Notes: a model not told the origin generated them from the sequence alone. A stretch of DNA of 47,500 bases from Mesostigma viride (GCA_009746045.1 RPFO01002272.1:1-47500), one strand, 5' to 3'. Shown: positions 9,659-19,782, counted from the stretch's first letter. Program-made: numbers and translations.

Positions 9659-10215
9659 GAAAAAGATGATGGACATGGCCAAGTGGGCCCATGGTCATGA
9701 ATTTATTTATTAATTAATAGACACGTGACTGTGCAGGTCATAGAGGCCAACAAGCCCCATGCAGTGGGGAAGGAACGTGTTTTCACACGAGGGCGGCATG
9801 CCAACCAACACCCCTAGGGTCGCGACCATCACAAAGAGAACATAGAACTGTTTTGTAGATCGCTTTGACCGGTAGGATTGCGTGCACCCCTCCCTCCCTC
9901 CCTCCCTCCCTCCCTCCCCCCCTCCCTCCCTCCCTCCCTCCCTCCCTCCCTCCCTCCCTCCCTCCCTCCCTCCCTCCCTCCTCCCTCCCTCCCTCCCTCC
10001 CTCCCTCCCTCCCTCCCTCCCTCCCTCCCTCCCTCCATCCCTCCCTCCCTCCATCCATCCACCCTAAACCCTAGCTCCCTCCCTCCCTCCCTCCCTCCCT
10101 CCCTCCATCCAGCCTAAACCCTCCCTCCCTCCCTCCCTCCCTCCATCCATCCATCCATCCGGGTTAATGCTCCGTGACTCCCCAGTGGAAGCACGAGTTT
10201 AATTATATACTTAAT
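9659..10215 (+). mobile_element. RTE-type LINE 3' end with TCCC array, copy 2
   Basis: It begins in the last codons of the LINE frame: GATTTGGAAAAAGATGATGG and GCCAAGTGGGCCCAT match the 41.6-kb copy. The 3' untranslated part follows (CAGTGGGGAAG, CCCCTAGGG, GACCGGTAGGATTGCGTG), then the TCCC array and GGGTTAATGCTCCGTGACTC. The upstream reverse transcriptase is absent, so the copy is strongly 5'-truncated or rearranged. Confidence 0.75.
9886..10160. repeat. (TCCC)n array with CCCTAAA inserts
   Basis: About 270 bases of TCCC, with TCCA near the 3' end. Two telomere-like words, CCCTAAACCCTAG near 10062 and CCTAAACCCT near 10113, interrupt it. Confidence 0.97.
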
Positions 10216-10424
10216 TAATGTGCACATGTGTGTGCATGGGCAAAAGCTGGCTAACTCAATCAAAAGACGATATAATAATTTAGTACTTAATAAGTTAATT
10301 AATAAGACATGTGCACCGTGTGTACAACAGGCATCAGTAATCACCGATAAGTAAACCAAGGCAACCACGATGTTACATCATGGATCCAAGTCGACAAAGC
10401 TGCTGTCACGGTATCCTACATGTC

Positions 10425-11606
10425 CTAACCCCTGACACGCGGGAGGGGCACCGTGTTCCGTGGTGTCCCTGGAGCGTTCTCTGGGCAAGGCCTGGAAACA
10501 AAAGGCCGAGCATTGCGAAACAACTCCTCCACTTCAGACATCGTGGGTAGCTTGAAAGCAAGGGGGCCCAACCTTTTGGTGTGGTAATAGACATTGTGAC
10601 ACAAGTTAAATAGCCCTGAATCCACAGAATTCACGAAGAGAGCGCGGCCCTTATGCCGGAACAAGGATACCACCATCACAAGGAAGGAGTACACATCATG
10701 GTCTCGCTGCGCTGTCACCACCCCTCCTGGCATGCCGGGCTGGTCCACTGTTGCGGGATGCCACCGAGGCTGACGATCCTTACCAGCCTGATGCGTGAAA
10801 ATCCGTTCCCCCCCTCTTGTCGCCAGGCCGAGATCTGCAATACGGATTATCGGATGTGAACTTCCTGGCGCCATGGTGTAGAGAAAATTATCGAGCTTGA
10901 CGTCATTGTGTATAATGTTAACGCCGTGCAAGCCAGCCAATGCCTTTGCACAGTCTGCAAGGACGCTGGGTGAGCAAACTTCGAAAAAACGCTGATTTTC
11001 CGGGGCATCACGGGCAGCATGCAAGTCACCACTCATTCTCTCCATGACAATACCACCTACTTCACCGCACGTGGACCAGAGCCCTTCTACTGCAGGGCAG
11101 ACCTGCGGGCCAGCTATAGACATGAAACCGGCCTCCTTGGCCACTGCCACAACGGCGGTTATAACAGCCTCCTGGTAGTTTACCAGCAGCGTGTCTCGTC
11201 GAAGGCTTGCCAGCTTTACCACTAGCGTAGCCTCGCCACCTGGTGCACTCGAGCTAGCAGGGATAGCGTATAACGTGCCATGAGCACCTTTTCCTATACG
11301 GTCACCTGACAATTTCACTGCGATGAAATGCGTCAACTTGCTAGCGCTGTGAGAAACCTTTTGATCATAATTCGTGAGCCGCTGCAATGCAATGCTCCAA
11401 TCCGACGGTGCATTGGTTTGCAGCTCAACGTCCCTGCAAGCGTGCGAGTCCGCGCCGTTGAACACACGCGACACCCTATGCAAAGCGGTGCATGTGCGCA
11501 GTCTGTAAGTCCGTGAATTAAAAGCCTGTCTCGCCCTTAATGCCGACAGGGTTCCCGGCGACAGGTCCTGTCTGTTGGTCGACATTTTTCTTTTGCAGCT
11601 GGCCAT
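10425..11606 (-). CDS. Protein kinase, single exon
   Basis: The 393-residue frame starts at an ATG at 11606. Kinase motifs appear in order: glycine loop GKGAHG (105-110), VVK with Lys131, Glu146 in NYQEAV, hinge GIVMERMSGDL, catalytic loop IIHNDVKLDN (Asp235, Lys237, Asn240), metal-binding DLG (258-260) and DHDVYSF with Asp304. HND replaces HRD and DLG replaces DFG; all residues needed for catalysis remain, so activity is plausible. No signal peptide or membrane segment is obvious; the first 95 residues show no domain. It would phosphorylate Ser/Thr on unknown targets. GTCCGTGAATTA repeats at 11509 and 11633 bracket the N-terminal coding, and another open frame runs upstream, so the true start may lie elsewhere or use an intron. 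The stop is clear. Confidence 0.8.
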   Translation of the reverse strand: MASCKRKMSTNRQDLSPGTLSALRARQAFNSRTYRLRTCTALHRVSRVFNGADSHACRDVELQTNAPSDWSIALQRLTNYDQKVSHSASKLTHFIAVKLSGDRIGKGAHGTLYAIPASSSAPGGEATLVVKLASLRRDTLLVNYQEAVITAVVAVAKEAGFMSIAGPQVCPAVEGLWSTCGEVGGIVMERMSGDLHAARDAPENQRFFEVCSPSVLADCAKALAGLHGVNIIHNDVKLDNFLYTMAPGSSHPIIRIADLGLATRGGERIFTHQAGKDRQPRWHPATVDQPGMPGGVVTAQRDHDVYSFLVMVVSLFRHKGRALFVNSVDSGLFNLCHNVYYHTKRLGPLAFKLPTMSEVEELFRNARPFVSRPCPENAPGTPRNTVPLPRVRG

Positions 11607-11644
11607 CGTCGGTAGGTATGAATGATGTCGATGTCCGTGAATTA
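11509..11644. other. 12-bp direct repeats flanking 112 bp at the kinase 5' end
   Basis: GTCCGTGAATTA occurs at 11509-11520 and 11633-11644. The two copies place NSRT-like codons in different frames, so the segment between could be an insertion, an unusual intron or a local duplication. Confidence 0.6.
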
Positions 11645-11708
11645 CGATGATACACGAGGTAGTCTATACCTAGGATCGAGAGCTTCTTCTTGTATGGCAA
11701 TGCCGGCA

Positions 11709-11940
11709 GGGCGATGACGGTGACGGCCGTCACCGTCATCGCCCTCGACGGGCGTGATGAAACGGACCTGGTTGATAGGCGGCAGCTATTGACAATATAG
11801 GCCGTTTTTTATTACTCCGAATAAAGAGTTAAGAGGTTGGCCCTCGCCAGGGCGATGACGGGGCGATGACGGGGCGTTGACGCGCGTGATGAATAGAACC
11901 TGTTTGATAGGCAGCGGCTATTGGTAATATAGTTTGTTGA
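11709..11940 (+). repeat. Tandem repeat block B (left), with 36-bp perfect palindrome
   Basis: GGGCGATGACGGTGACGG followed directly by its reverse complement makes a perfect 36-bp palindrome at 11709-11744. The block then has a GATAGGCGGCAGCTATTG segment, TTACTCCGAATAAA, and GGGCGATGACGGGGCGATGA, ending near ATTGGTAATATA. The same order recurs at 13689-13925 in direct orientation. Confidence 0.85.
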
Positions 11941-11944
11941 TTAA

Positions 11945-13664
11945 CTCGTCGTCTGTCCCAACTCAGTCCTCACAGGAGGACTGAGTTGACAATTTTCAAC
12001 CGCGTGTTGCGACTATGTGGGGGGTCCATCCCAAATGTTTTGATGTGGATCGGGGGTGTACTAGATGTCATTTTGTTGGCAAAAATACTGCATATGTGAA
12101 AACTTGACCCGAACACCTGAAAATTATACGGACGTTGGGCACCCCTCGCGAATTTGCATTTTTCGGGATAAGAACGAGTGGGAAAAATTCAATCAAATCC
12201 TGGTGCATGAAGAAAAAATATAGGCATGTAAACAATATAGTTCTTGAAACGTGGCAAAAAACTGGGCTCACTTTGGCCACTGCAACTGCCTGAAACAATT
12301 AAAAAACTCTCAGTCCTCAGGAGAGGAATGGGGCTTTTGCTAACTTTGCTAGCATGTAAGCGCGGTCATACTACACAATACCGTGGCCACCAACCATCCC
12401 AATCAACTCATTTCCCTTCAAGCATTACAGGACAACACACTTGCATCATCATACTTCAGGTATATCATACCTTATCATGTTGTGAGAGCCCATGCATGCA
12501 TGTAGGGAATGGGCTTGGATACCTACCAACAAAGGGTTTTGTTATAAGTGTCAACCACCAATATAATGGGTAGGTTAAGCATATTTCCATTGTTTCTAAC
12601 AATAATAGATATGGCTATAACTGTTTTGCCTTGCCATGATGTGGCCAACATAGTTGCTGGCACATGATGGCAGTGGTTTGTCACCAAGACTTTTCACTCA
12701 CCCGTAAAAGCTTGAATGCACCCTTGACGCAGCCCGTGGCCACACAATCATGCAGTATGAACGTAGCAAGAGAGTAACTAACATCTACGAAGGTGTTTAA
12801 ACCTGCACAGCTCCTAAAACCCTGCACAACTACACTGGGTTAAGGCAAATGCCTGCTAACATCATCTGAAAAGGGGGTTTTAGAGAGGGGCAGGCAACGG
12901 TCAAGAAAGAGCACCAAGACTTGAACCTGACAACGCCTCGCAAGCTTAAACTCATGTACGAACATCAAGAAACGAAGAGGCAACGATTATCCGGCTTTAC
13001 CTGGCATGGCTGGCGTTACCTTGGCCCAGGCGGTGCCCGCAAAAGTAGCACTTTGCGGCACATAGACCATGACGTGACAGAATGGTCGAAATCATCAAAT
13101 CTATACTGTCACTCAATTTATTCTTATACAATGCATGTTAAAATGTAGAAAGAAACCTATCAGCCATTGAAATTACGCCGGAAAGCAAGCGCAGTCATCA
13201 ATTCCGTCGACCTGCCTTATCGCAGTTTTTTCCAGCAAGAACAGTGCCGACACCGGGTAAATCGCATCCCCGCGAGCTAAAAATTGATTTTTATCATCTT
13301 TAGGGCATGTTAAATCTATTTCCTGAGTTTGGGCAGCTAACTCGTCCGCAAACGTAAACTGCATGCATGGGCGCGAGCCGCCATGGCTAGGTCGTGCATT
13401 TCCGGAACTCGCGTTTCACGTGGAAAAGTACCCTTACCACCTGTACTTTGACCGTACATTTAGCCGCTCATACCCAATCCAAAAAAATCCCAAAAATATG
13501 TCCAAGAAAGATCTTTTCACGTAGTATTTGAATAAATTTTGAGAGGATTTTTTTGACAAACATTCTGACCGGGGCGAATTTTCTACGAAACCCAAAAACT
13601 CGGTCCTCTAGAGAGGACTGAGTTCAACTCAGTCCTCCGTAGAGGACCAGGGACAGACGACGAG
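11945..13664. mobile_element. TTAA-flanked inverted-repeat element, non-autonomous, 1.72 kb
   Basis: The left end CTCGTCGTCTGTCCC and right end GGGACAGACGACGAG are perfect 15-bp inverted repeats, each bordered outside by TTAA (11941-11944 and 13665-13668). Self-complementary words follow inside (AACTCAGTCCTC/GAGGACTGAGTT). The interior is AT-rich and shows no transposase; open frames such as 12244-12573 and 12921-13148 have no motifs. A TTAA duplication fits a piggyBac-like mechanism, but the left repeat junction lacks about 20 bases expected from the neighbouring repeat unit, so the exact target is less certain. Confidence 0.6.
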
Positions 13665-13668
13665 TTAA

Positions 13669-13925
13669 CAGAAGAGTTTAGATGTTGGCCCGTCGAGGGC
13701 GATGACGGTGACGACCGTCACCGTCATCGCCCTCGACGGGCCCGATGAAAAACCGATGTTTGATATGCGGCAGCTATTGGTAGTATAGGTCGTTGACTAT
13801 TACTCCGAATAAACAGTTAACGGGTTAAGGCCCTCGGCCGGGCGATGACGGGGCGATGACGGGGCGTTCACGCGCGTGATGAATAGGACCTGTTTAATAG
13901 GCGGCGGCTATCGCTAATATATAGG
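13669..13925 (+). repeat. Tandem repeat block B (right), with 25-bp-arm palindrome
   Basis: Positions 13689-13740 form an inverted repeat with 25-bp perfect arms (CCCGTCGAGGGCGATGACGG at the start) and a two-base spacer, AC. The rest matches the left block unit by unit, with GGGCGATGACGGGGCGATGA at about 13840. Confidence 0.85.
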
Positions 13926-13930
13926 TCGGA

Positions 13931-14400
13931 TATTTGTGTAGCACCCCCCTCCTTCCCACGGCAGGTACGCAGCGACTCGCTGTTGTCCTGGCTGCAGTTG
14001 TGTACCACCTGTACGGTATTTGTGTACCACCCCCTCCTTCCCACGGCAGGTACGCAGCGACTCGCTGTTGTCCTGGCTGCAGTTGTGTACCACCTGTACG
14101 GTATTTGTGTACCACCCCCCTCCTTCCCACGGCAGGTACGCAGCGACTCGCTGTTGTCCTGGCTGCAGTTGTGTACCACCTGTACGGTTTTTGTGTACCA
14201 CCCCGCTCCTTCCCACGGCAGGTACGCAGCGACTCGCTGTTGTGCTGGCTGCAGTTGTGTACCACCTGTACGGTTTTTGTGTACCACCCCGCTCCTTCCC
14301 ACGGCAGGTACGCAGCGACTCGCTGTTGTGCTGGCTGCAGTTGTGTACCACCTGTACGGTATTTGTGTACCACCTCCCTCCTTCCCACGGCAGGAATGCA
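13931..14400. repeat. 86-bp tandem repeat, inverted relative to the 1.6-kb array
   Basis: The unit start TATTTGTGTACCACC (or TTTTTGTG) occurs near 13931, 14017, 14102, 14188, 14274 and 14360, a period of 85-86. The sequence is the reverse complement of the 1615-2132 family (CTCCTTCCCACGGCAGGTAC, CAGTTGTGTACCACCTGTAC). Both arrays have a variant unit with GGGTCGC at the corresponding end. Confidence 0.95.
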
Positions 14401-14706
14401 GCGACCCGCTGTCGACCCGCTATTGCACTAAACCGCGTGCATCATTGCACATTAGGTGTGGCAGAATATCACCATGCACCCTCCTTCCCACACAAATCTC
14501 TGCTGCCCATGTGCGGCGTGGACATACAACAACAACTACTACAACAGGCTTTTTCCCGCAAATCTCACCACCCGGTTCTCAAGTCGAACGACGACATAAC
14601 TTTTACGAGTCCATTTTTCCTCGCATAGTGACTAACTAACTGTATCGCGGCGTGAACACTCCCGCAGACATCTCAGGTGCAGGCGGCAGCCTTTGCATTA
14701 GCGGAC

Positions 14707-15951
14707 ATGTCGAATGATACAGGGGAGCGGTCCCCCATGAGCTCGGCGGATACGGGATCCTATCCCTCCGACTCGGAGGAGTCATTCCGGTCGGGAGGGA
14801 CACTGTATTCGACGGAGTCGTTGCCGGCGGTAGTCGAAGAATTTTTGCGGACCCATTGCGATTTGGCAACGGTAACCGAGAATCTGTCCTTATCGCAGAA
14901 GAGCATTGCCGGACGATTACACCGCATGAGGGTTGCTGACCAGCACAGGCCTGATGAGCCGGCATGGTTCGGCCAAGATATGGAGCCCGGAATCCTCGGG
15001 TGCATTGTTGACCTACTCGGCCCCCTGGAACGCGCGAGGGTCAGCGTAATGAGCAAAGAAGTGCGTTTGATAGTGCAGCAGCACAAGTGGCAGATCAAGA
15101 CCGGTATTCATTGGAGGGAGGCGGAGCATTTGGAGGCAGAGTACGGCCCTATTGACGACATCGCAGCACCTACGCGCATGCTCATCACTGGCACCTTATT
15201 CGATCCCACCCGGGCTAATCCCATCAGGAATAACAGCATCACGTTGGAGCTGTCTGCATCCACCCTGGAGGCATACGGCACCACATTTCGCAAGCTCATG
15301 TCGGATGTGAAGTCGCGTCTGCGCCGGCAGCCTCCCACCTGCCTGGGGAACTTGTTCTCGCTTCGCGACATTCCCGCAGACCTGGGCAGTCAGTGGAGCA
15401 TGGAATACGTTGCCCAGTGGCGGCAACATGAAGACGAAAGGCGCGGCCACGACCTGCTGCCCCCAGAGGAAATGGAGAGGCAGCTCGTGGCAGAGTGGAA
15501 CCACGTATGGCAGTCGCCGATCATGTGGGGTCTGTACAGCATTGTGGTCTTCACCAGCTGCCAGGCTTGGGGAGAGGGGTGGGAGTCCGCGGGGCATACT
15601 AGGGACTATTGGGATCGTGCAGGGTGGGCAACTTTGCTGGAGTCCATGCCTACACTTGATCCCGTGGTTCTCGCCGGCGCCGTCTTGTTGACGCACCCAG
15701 CGGCTACCAACGTCCTTAAAGAGCGGTTGCAGGAGCCCTGCACGTTGCGGCTGCTGCGTGGAAGAGGGTCGCACCTGGTTGAGGAGGCACGGACAACGTG
15801 CATGCGCGACGGCAATCGATTTGGGCGGTCTACCCAGAACACGTATGGGCAGGCAGGACGCTTTCTGGGCGAGTGTGGCCGGTGGCTCTACACTATCAGT
15901 CGGAGTGCCGTCCCGACCCTCATGGGCGTGAAAGTGGTTACTCGTATCTAG
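14707..15951 (+). CDS. Hypothetical protein with F-box-like motif
   Basis: A 414-residue frame starts at ATG 14707; an alternative GTG lies at 14677, after an acceptor-like TCTCAG. The first 50 residues are Ser/Thr/Gly-rich. Residues about 91-130 (DMEPGILGCIVDLLGPLERA then VSVMSKEVR) follow the F-box pattern of a hydrophobic helix, then PLERAR-type and VSKxWR-type segments. The rest, with Trp-rich HREAEH- and WRQHED-like stretches, is unrecognised, and no leucine-rich or kelch repeats are seen. If it is an F-box protein it would recruit substrates to an SCF ubiquitin ligase. Possible further exons lie downstream (16245-16299; 16410-16424), so the TAG at 15949 may not be the only 3' end. The frame is convincing as coding; the F-box call is tentative. 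Confidence 0.6.
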   Translation: MSNDTGERSPMSSADTGSYPSDSEESFRSGGTLYSTESLPAVVEEFLRTHCDLATVTENLSLSQKSIAGRLHRMRVADQHRPDEPAWFGQDMEPGILGCIVDLLGPLERARVSVMSKEVRLIVQQHKWQIKTGIHWREAEHLEAEYGPIDDIAAPTRMLITGTLFDPTRANPIRNNSITLELSASTLEAYGTTFRKLMSDVKSRLRRQPPTCLGNLFSLRDIPADLGSQWSMEYVAQWRQHEDERRGHDLLPPEEMERQLVAEWNHVWQSPIMWGLYSIVVFTSCQAWGEGWESAGHTRDYWDRAGWATLLESMPTLDPVVLAGAVLLTHPAATNVLKERLQEPCTLRLLRGRGSHLVEEARTTCMRDGNRFGRSTQNTYGQAGRFLGECGRWLYTISRSAVPTLMGVKVVTRI

Positions 15952-17952
15952 AACACCAGTCTTTGTGGATGCGTTTCAGTCAGCTGTGATCGAGTTGCTG
16001 GTGGTTGTTACCTGTGGGACATTTCTTGTGGGGGGAGACTTGGTCCATATCTCAGGCTTGTCTTACATGATGCAGTGGCACTTTGGTGCTGGAGGGTTAA
16101 TTGTGGCCCGGCCTGCCGGTTTAGCTTCAGTGCTCTCATGTCGGCCTTTCCCTTGGCCTGTCGTGGTCTTGTTGTTACCACCTATTGACAGTGCCAATAT
16201 CTTTTGACAAGAGCTTTCAGTTATGTCTACTGTTTTATTTTCAGGTCGTCTGTGACTGACGCCACATGGGATGAGATAGGAGGTACTCGGCTATCATTGG
16301 TAATTACTTTAATGCATGCCCATTGGGCCATGCATAGTGTATATTTTTTATGCATGCACGCCATTATGTATCGCTGGGTCCATCCCATCAAATGCTTGTT
16401 TATTGCCAGGTCTGGTGGAAGTCCGTAAGTACTTGCGTGTCATGCGCATGGGCATGTTTATAGTACTATGCTAATCTCTTTAGAAACATAATTACACGGA
16501 AGTTACAAATCTCATCTGCATCATGCCCCAAGACACTACATTAACCTATCAAATAAAATTATAACATGCCTCCGTTGGGAGATGATGTAGCACATATTCC
16601 TTGCTGAATGGGTGGAGGTGGGTCAAGCCGCGACATCGAAATAAGGTAACTCTAACCTATCTAGTCTACAAAATCCTAACTACACTTCTCCCCAAAGCGC
16701 CCCTTCCGCTTTGGGGGAGGGGGCTTGCCCACAGGGGCTGGCGTGTCAGCCGGGACATTGGTCATCCACCTCTTCTTGTTCTGCATAGGAACAGCTAGAG
16801 AGCGAAGAAGTGCGGTGTGGGGACCCCTTCTCGTGGTAATGCGTTACATGTACTCCCCACCGGGCTTTGCTCTTCATGGGTTCATAAAGACAACAATTAT
16901 TCAGTAAGAATTTAATAAATTAGGAACATAGATCCGTTGGGAGTCACTGTTACACATGTCACTGTTACACATATATACCTGCAAAGGGGCATATGATTTT
17001 TAATACATTCTGAGCTACAACCTGCACGTGCATGGGTTTAGTTAACTGGCACCTATACTAGAGGCCTGACATGGGGTGGAGCTTCAGTGCTTCCCCGCCT
17101 TCTCCTTCTCCCACACTGGGTGCTCCGCCTCCTTCTTCTCCGGCCCTGCCCGTGGGTGCACCGGCCCCGCCTCCTCCTTCTCCTCACGGGACGATTCGCG
17201 CTCCACGCATGGCAGCAGCATCAGTTAGCACGGGCAAGACATAGCAGTAACCGCGCTATGGCTGTTCTAGCACCAGCCTAGCAGCCTGCCATGATCAGTC
17301 AGCAAACCCACGACAGCTAAACCCTTGGCTGACACAACCAGTCCATGCATCATTAAGTATGGGTACGGGGAAAGCTTCCCGCATATCCATGCCCATATGG
17401 ATGGCAGCAACACAAGGACTGGCACCCTAGCCCCCCCGTGCACACACAAAAACGTGGGTCGTGGCTTCCACGCCCCATCCGTCATGCATGACAGCGCGTA
17501 ATTTACTCGCATTCACACCGGGCTGCATCCCAGCGCCGTTGCTGTCCCCATGTGACACGTCGGCTGATTAAGCAGATACACAGCTGAGTCTGATGTAAAC
17601 CGCTAAACCCCAAACCCATGCACACCACAGTCAAGGACGCGTGCATGTCAAGCCATGCCAATTGTGAACCGTACAGCAATTTACTTTTCAAGCCTGAAGA
17701 GGTGTATAGGAGATAGTAGCCTGGAAGAGGTTACAGGGGCACATGTCCATTAGCGAGCGGAACAACACAGCATACACCCTACAAGCGTACCGCACAATGT
17801 CCTCCTGCAATTGTCTGCAGATCTCCCAATGCCGCAGACATCTCCACTGCTCTCATGGCGATTGCAAATGCTTGATGCCGCACCTCTGCTTACAGCAGAA
17901 AAGCTTCCTCCGGGCGAGGCACCTGACTGGAACCAACACCCATTCCTTGGCT
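15952..17952. other. No clear gene; possible non-coding exons and repeats
   Basis: Splice-like borders outline a 55-base segment at 16245-16299 (TTTTCAG before, GTAATT after) and a 15-base segment at 16410-16424 (TGCCAG before, GTAAGT after), which could be 3' exons of the F-box-like gene. Two inverted copies of dispersed repeat A follow. A CTCCTTCTC-rich tract covers 17095-17190. Nothing else is recognised. Confidence 0.45.
16545..17075 (-). repeat. Dispersed repeat family A, two inverted pieces
   Basis: On the minus strand, 16545-16600 reads ATGTGCTACATCATCTCCCA then ACGGAGGCATGTTATAAT, and 16905-17075 reads CAGGTTGTAGCTCAGAATGT, then CATATGCCCCTTTGCAGG, CTCCCAACGGA and TATGTTCCTAAT. These match the block order of the 7690-7976 copy. 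Confidence 0.6.
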
Positions 17953-19063
17953 TCACAACGTGGCCATGACAGCATCGTGAATCTGCTTCGCCAACGCCCA
18001 CACTTCAGGACCCGCGCCCTGCACCGCCATGGCCACAGGCTGCACCGCTGCAATCGATGCAGCATTCACTGCCTGCGCCGCACCATGTACTGCATGCACG
18101 AAAGCCAATCCTGGCTCGGTTATCATGGTCTTGCCCGATTCCTGCTGCTTCTTCTTCTTCGATGCGGTCATGCGCACTTTATACCCCTTCCTCTCCAAGC
18201 ACGCCTTCAGCACCTGGCTCGTGCGGTGCTGAATATGCTTCTGAAGGCGCGCCTTCTAAACACGAAATGTTGGCAATGTATGATTCCCAAACGGCATCAT
18301 AGGCACATAATCAGTCCCATTAATTGCTTTGCGGCAGTCAATGCACCAGAACACCTGTTGAAAAAAGAAGGTTATGCGCGCTAGCGATTACCCGCGGCAA
18401 GAAGCAATCAACACGCCTCGCTAACAACTGCAACCACAATGTAATTCATGACGGGCCACTCACCGCTACCCTGCTCTCCTGCTTCAATGTCTCCCCATTC
18501 TCAAGGCCTCCATTGTAAACCTCTCCGTCTTCACCATCGTCATCGTCTTCCTCTTCCTCCACTCCGACGTATCCGTGTTTCCTTTTCCTAAGATACCTAG
18601 GGTTGTTCAAGTCGTATGTGCGGCGTTGGCACACTTCCAACAAAATTTTGGCCGCCTCTACCCATTACCATTTATTCGTACTATCATAACATATCCAGGC
18701 GTTTGAAAAATCATTCCCTCGTTCGAACTTCTACCCCTGGGCGTCCATGACGAGGCAGTCACGACGGGACGCAGATGCACAAAAATAAAACAAGGCGACA
18801 TCCCTTCAATCATTGACCAAAAAACAGAATACGCGCAGAACTTGGATTTCAACACCACGCACCCATTACCAGCGAGCACGGCTGGCCTGCAACCGCCATC
18901 ATTTCATAACCAGAAGCCAGGGCCCACACTCCATCCCGTTACCTCATCTTCCACGCACGGCTTCCGCTGCTTCCCTCTGCTCTTTCGCATTCTCCGCCAG
19001 CAACCTCGCCTTCTCCTCGTCCAACAATCCACTAAGAATAAAATCCCCTCTATTGGACGCCAT
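17953..19063 (-). CDS. Three-exon unknown gene with one in-frame stop
   Basis: Exons all join in phase 0: 19063-18959 (ATG, 35 codons, donor GTGCGT), 18655-18464 (64 codons, donor GTGAGT) and 18354-17953 (after TTTTTTCAACAG, ending TGA). The N-terminus (MASNRGDFILSGLLDEEKAR) runs into a charged helix, LNNPRYLRKRKHGYVG, a long EEEEDDDD acidic run, a short VFWCIDCRK zinc-finger-like piece, KKKKQQE, and an alanine-rich C-terminus. No family is recognised; the acidic and basic runs hint at a nuclear protein. Codon 33 of exon 3 (18258-18256) is TAG, yet sequence after it still looks coding (KARLQKHIQHRTSQVLKACL). Either this is a nonsense mutation or a 51-base intron (GTGCCT...TTTAG), which would also keep phase, removes it. 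Confidence 0.55.
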
Positions 19064-19319
19064 TCAGACGAACTTTGCTAGCGTCTTTTCACCGGCCCCA
19101 GCACACATAATCTATAGCCGCTTACTGACAACGGCCGACAACGACAACTGCTGAATAGGCGAAAAAGGCTGATAACTACATTTTTATATTTCGCTGCATT
19201 TGCTAATAGACACGCACGTTCTCCCACTTCTCCATTACAATATAATTATCCATCTGGCCGTGTACAGGCAAAGATCCCCGAAGTAACTTACTGAAACGTA
19301 TCTTACAGCATCGGATCAC

Positions 19320-19587
19320 TGGCACCTAATCTACAGGTGGTAGATTACCAACCAAGACCCGTCGCGGTAATTTACTCTGTCGGTAATGTACTACCAAAGA
19401 TGTGCAGTCGTAACGTTACTCTTACTTACGGCTAGTAAAATTACTACGTAGGATGATAGGTAGTAATGATTACGGCGTTGGATCTCACGCCTCGTATCTA
19501 GGTAGTAAGATAAGACCTCGTAATTTACGCCTCGGATCATTTTTACTACCCTCGAACGAAAAGTATAGTGTTACTTACTTACTTCAG

Positions 19588-19652
<65 letters not shown>

Positions 19653-19655
19653 CAG

Positions 19656-19731
<76 letters not shown>

Positions 19732-19733
19732 AA

Positions 19734-19782
<49 letters not shown>

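Noticed and set aside
12244-13148. Transposase in the 11945-13664 element
   Set aside because: Frames are short and show no DDE-type or zinc-finger pattern.
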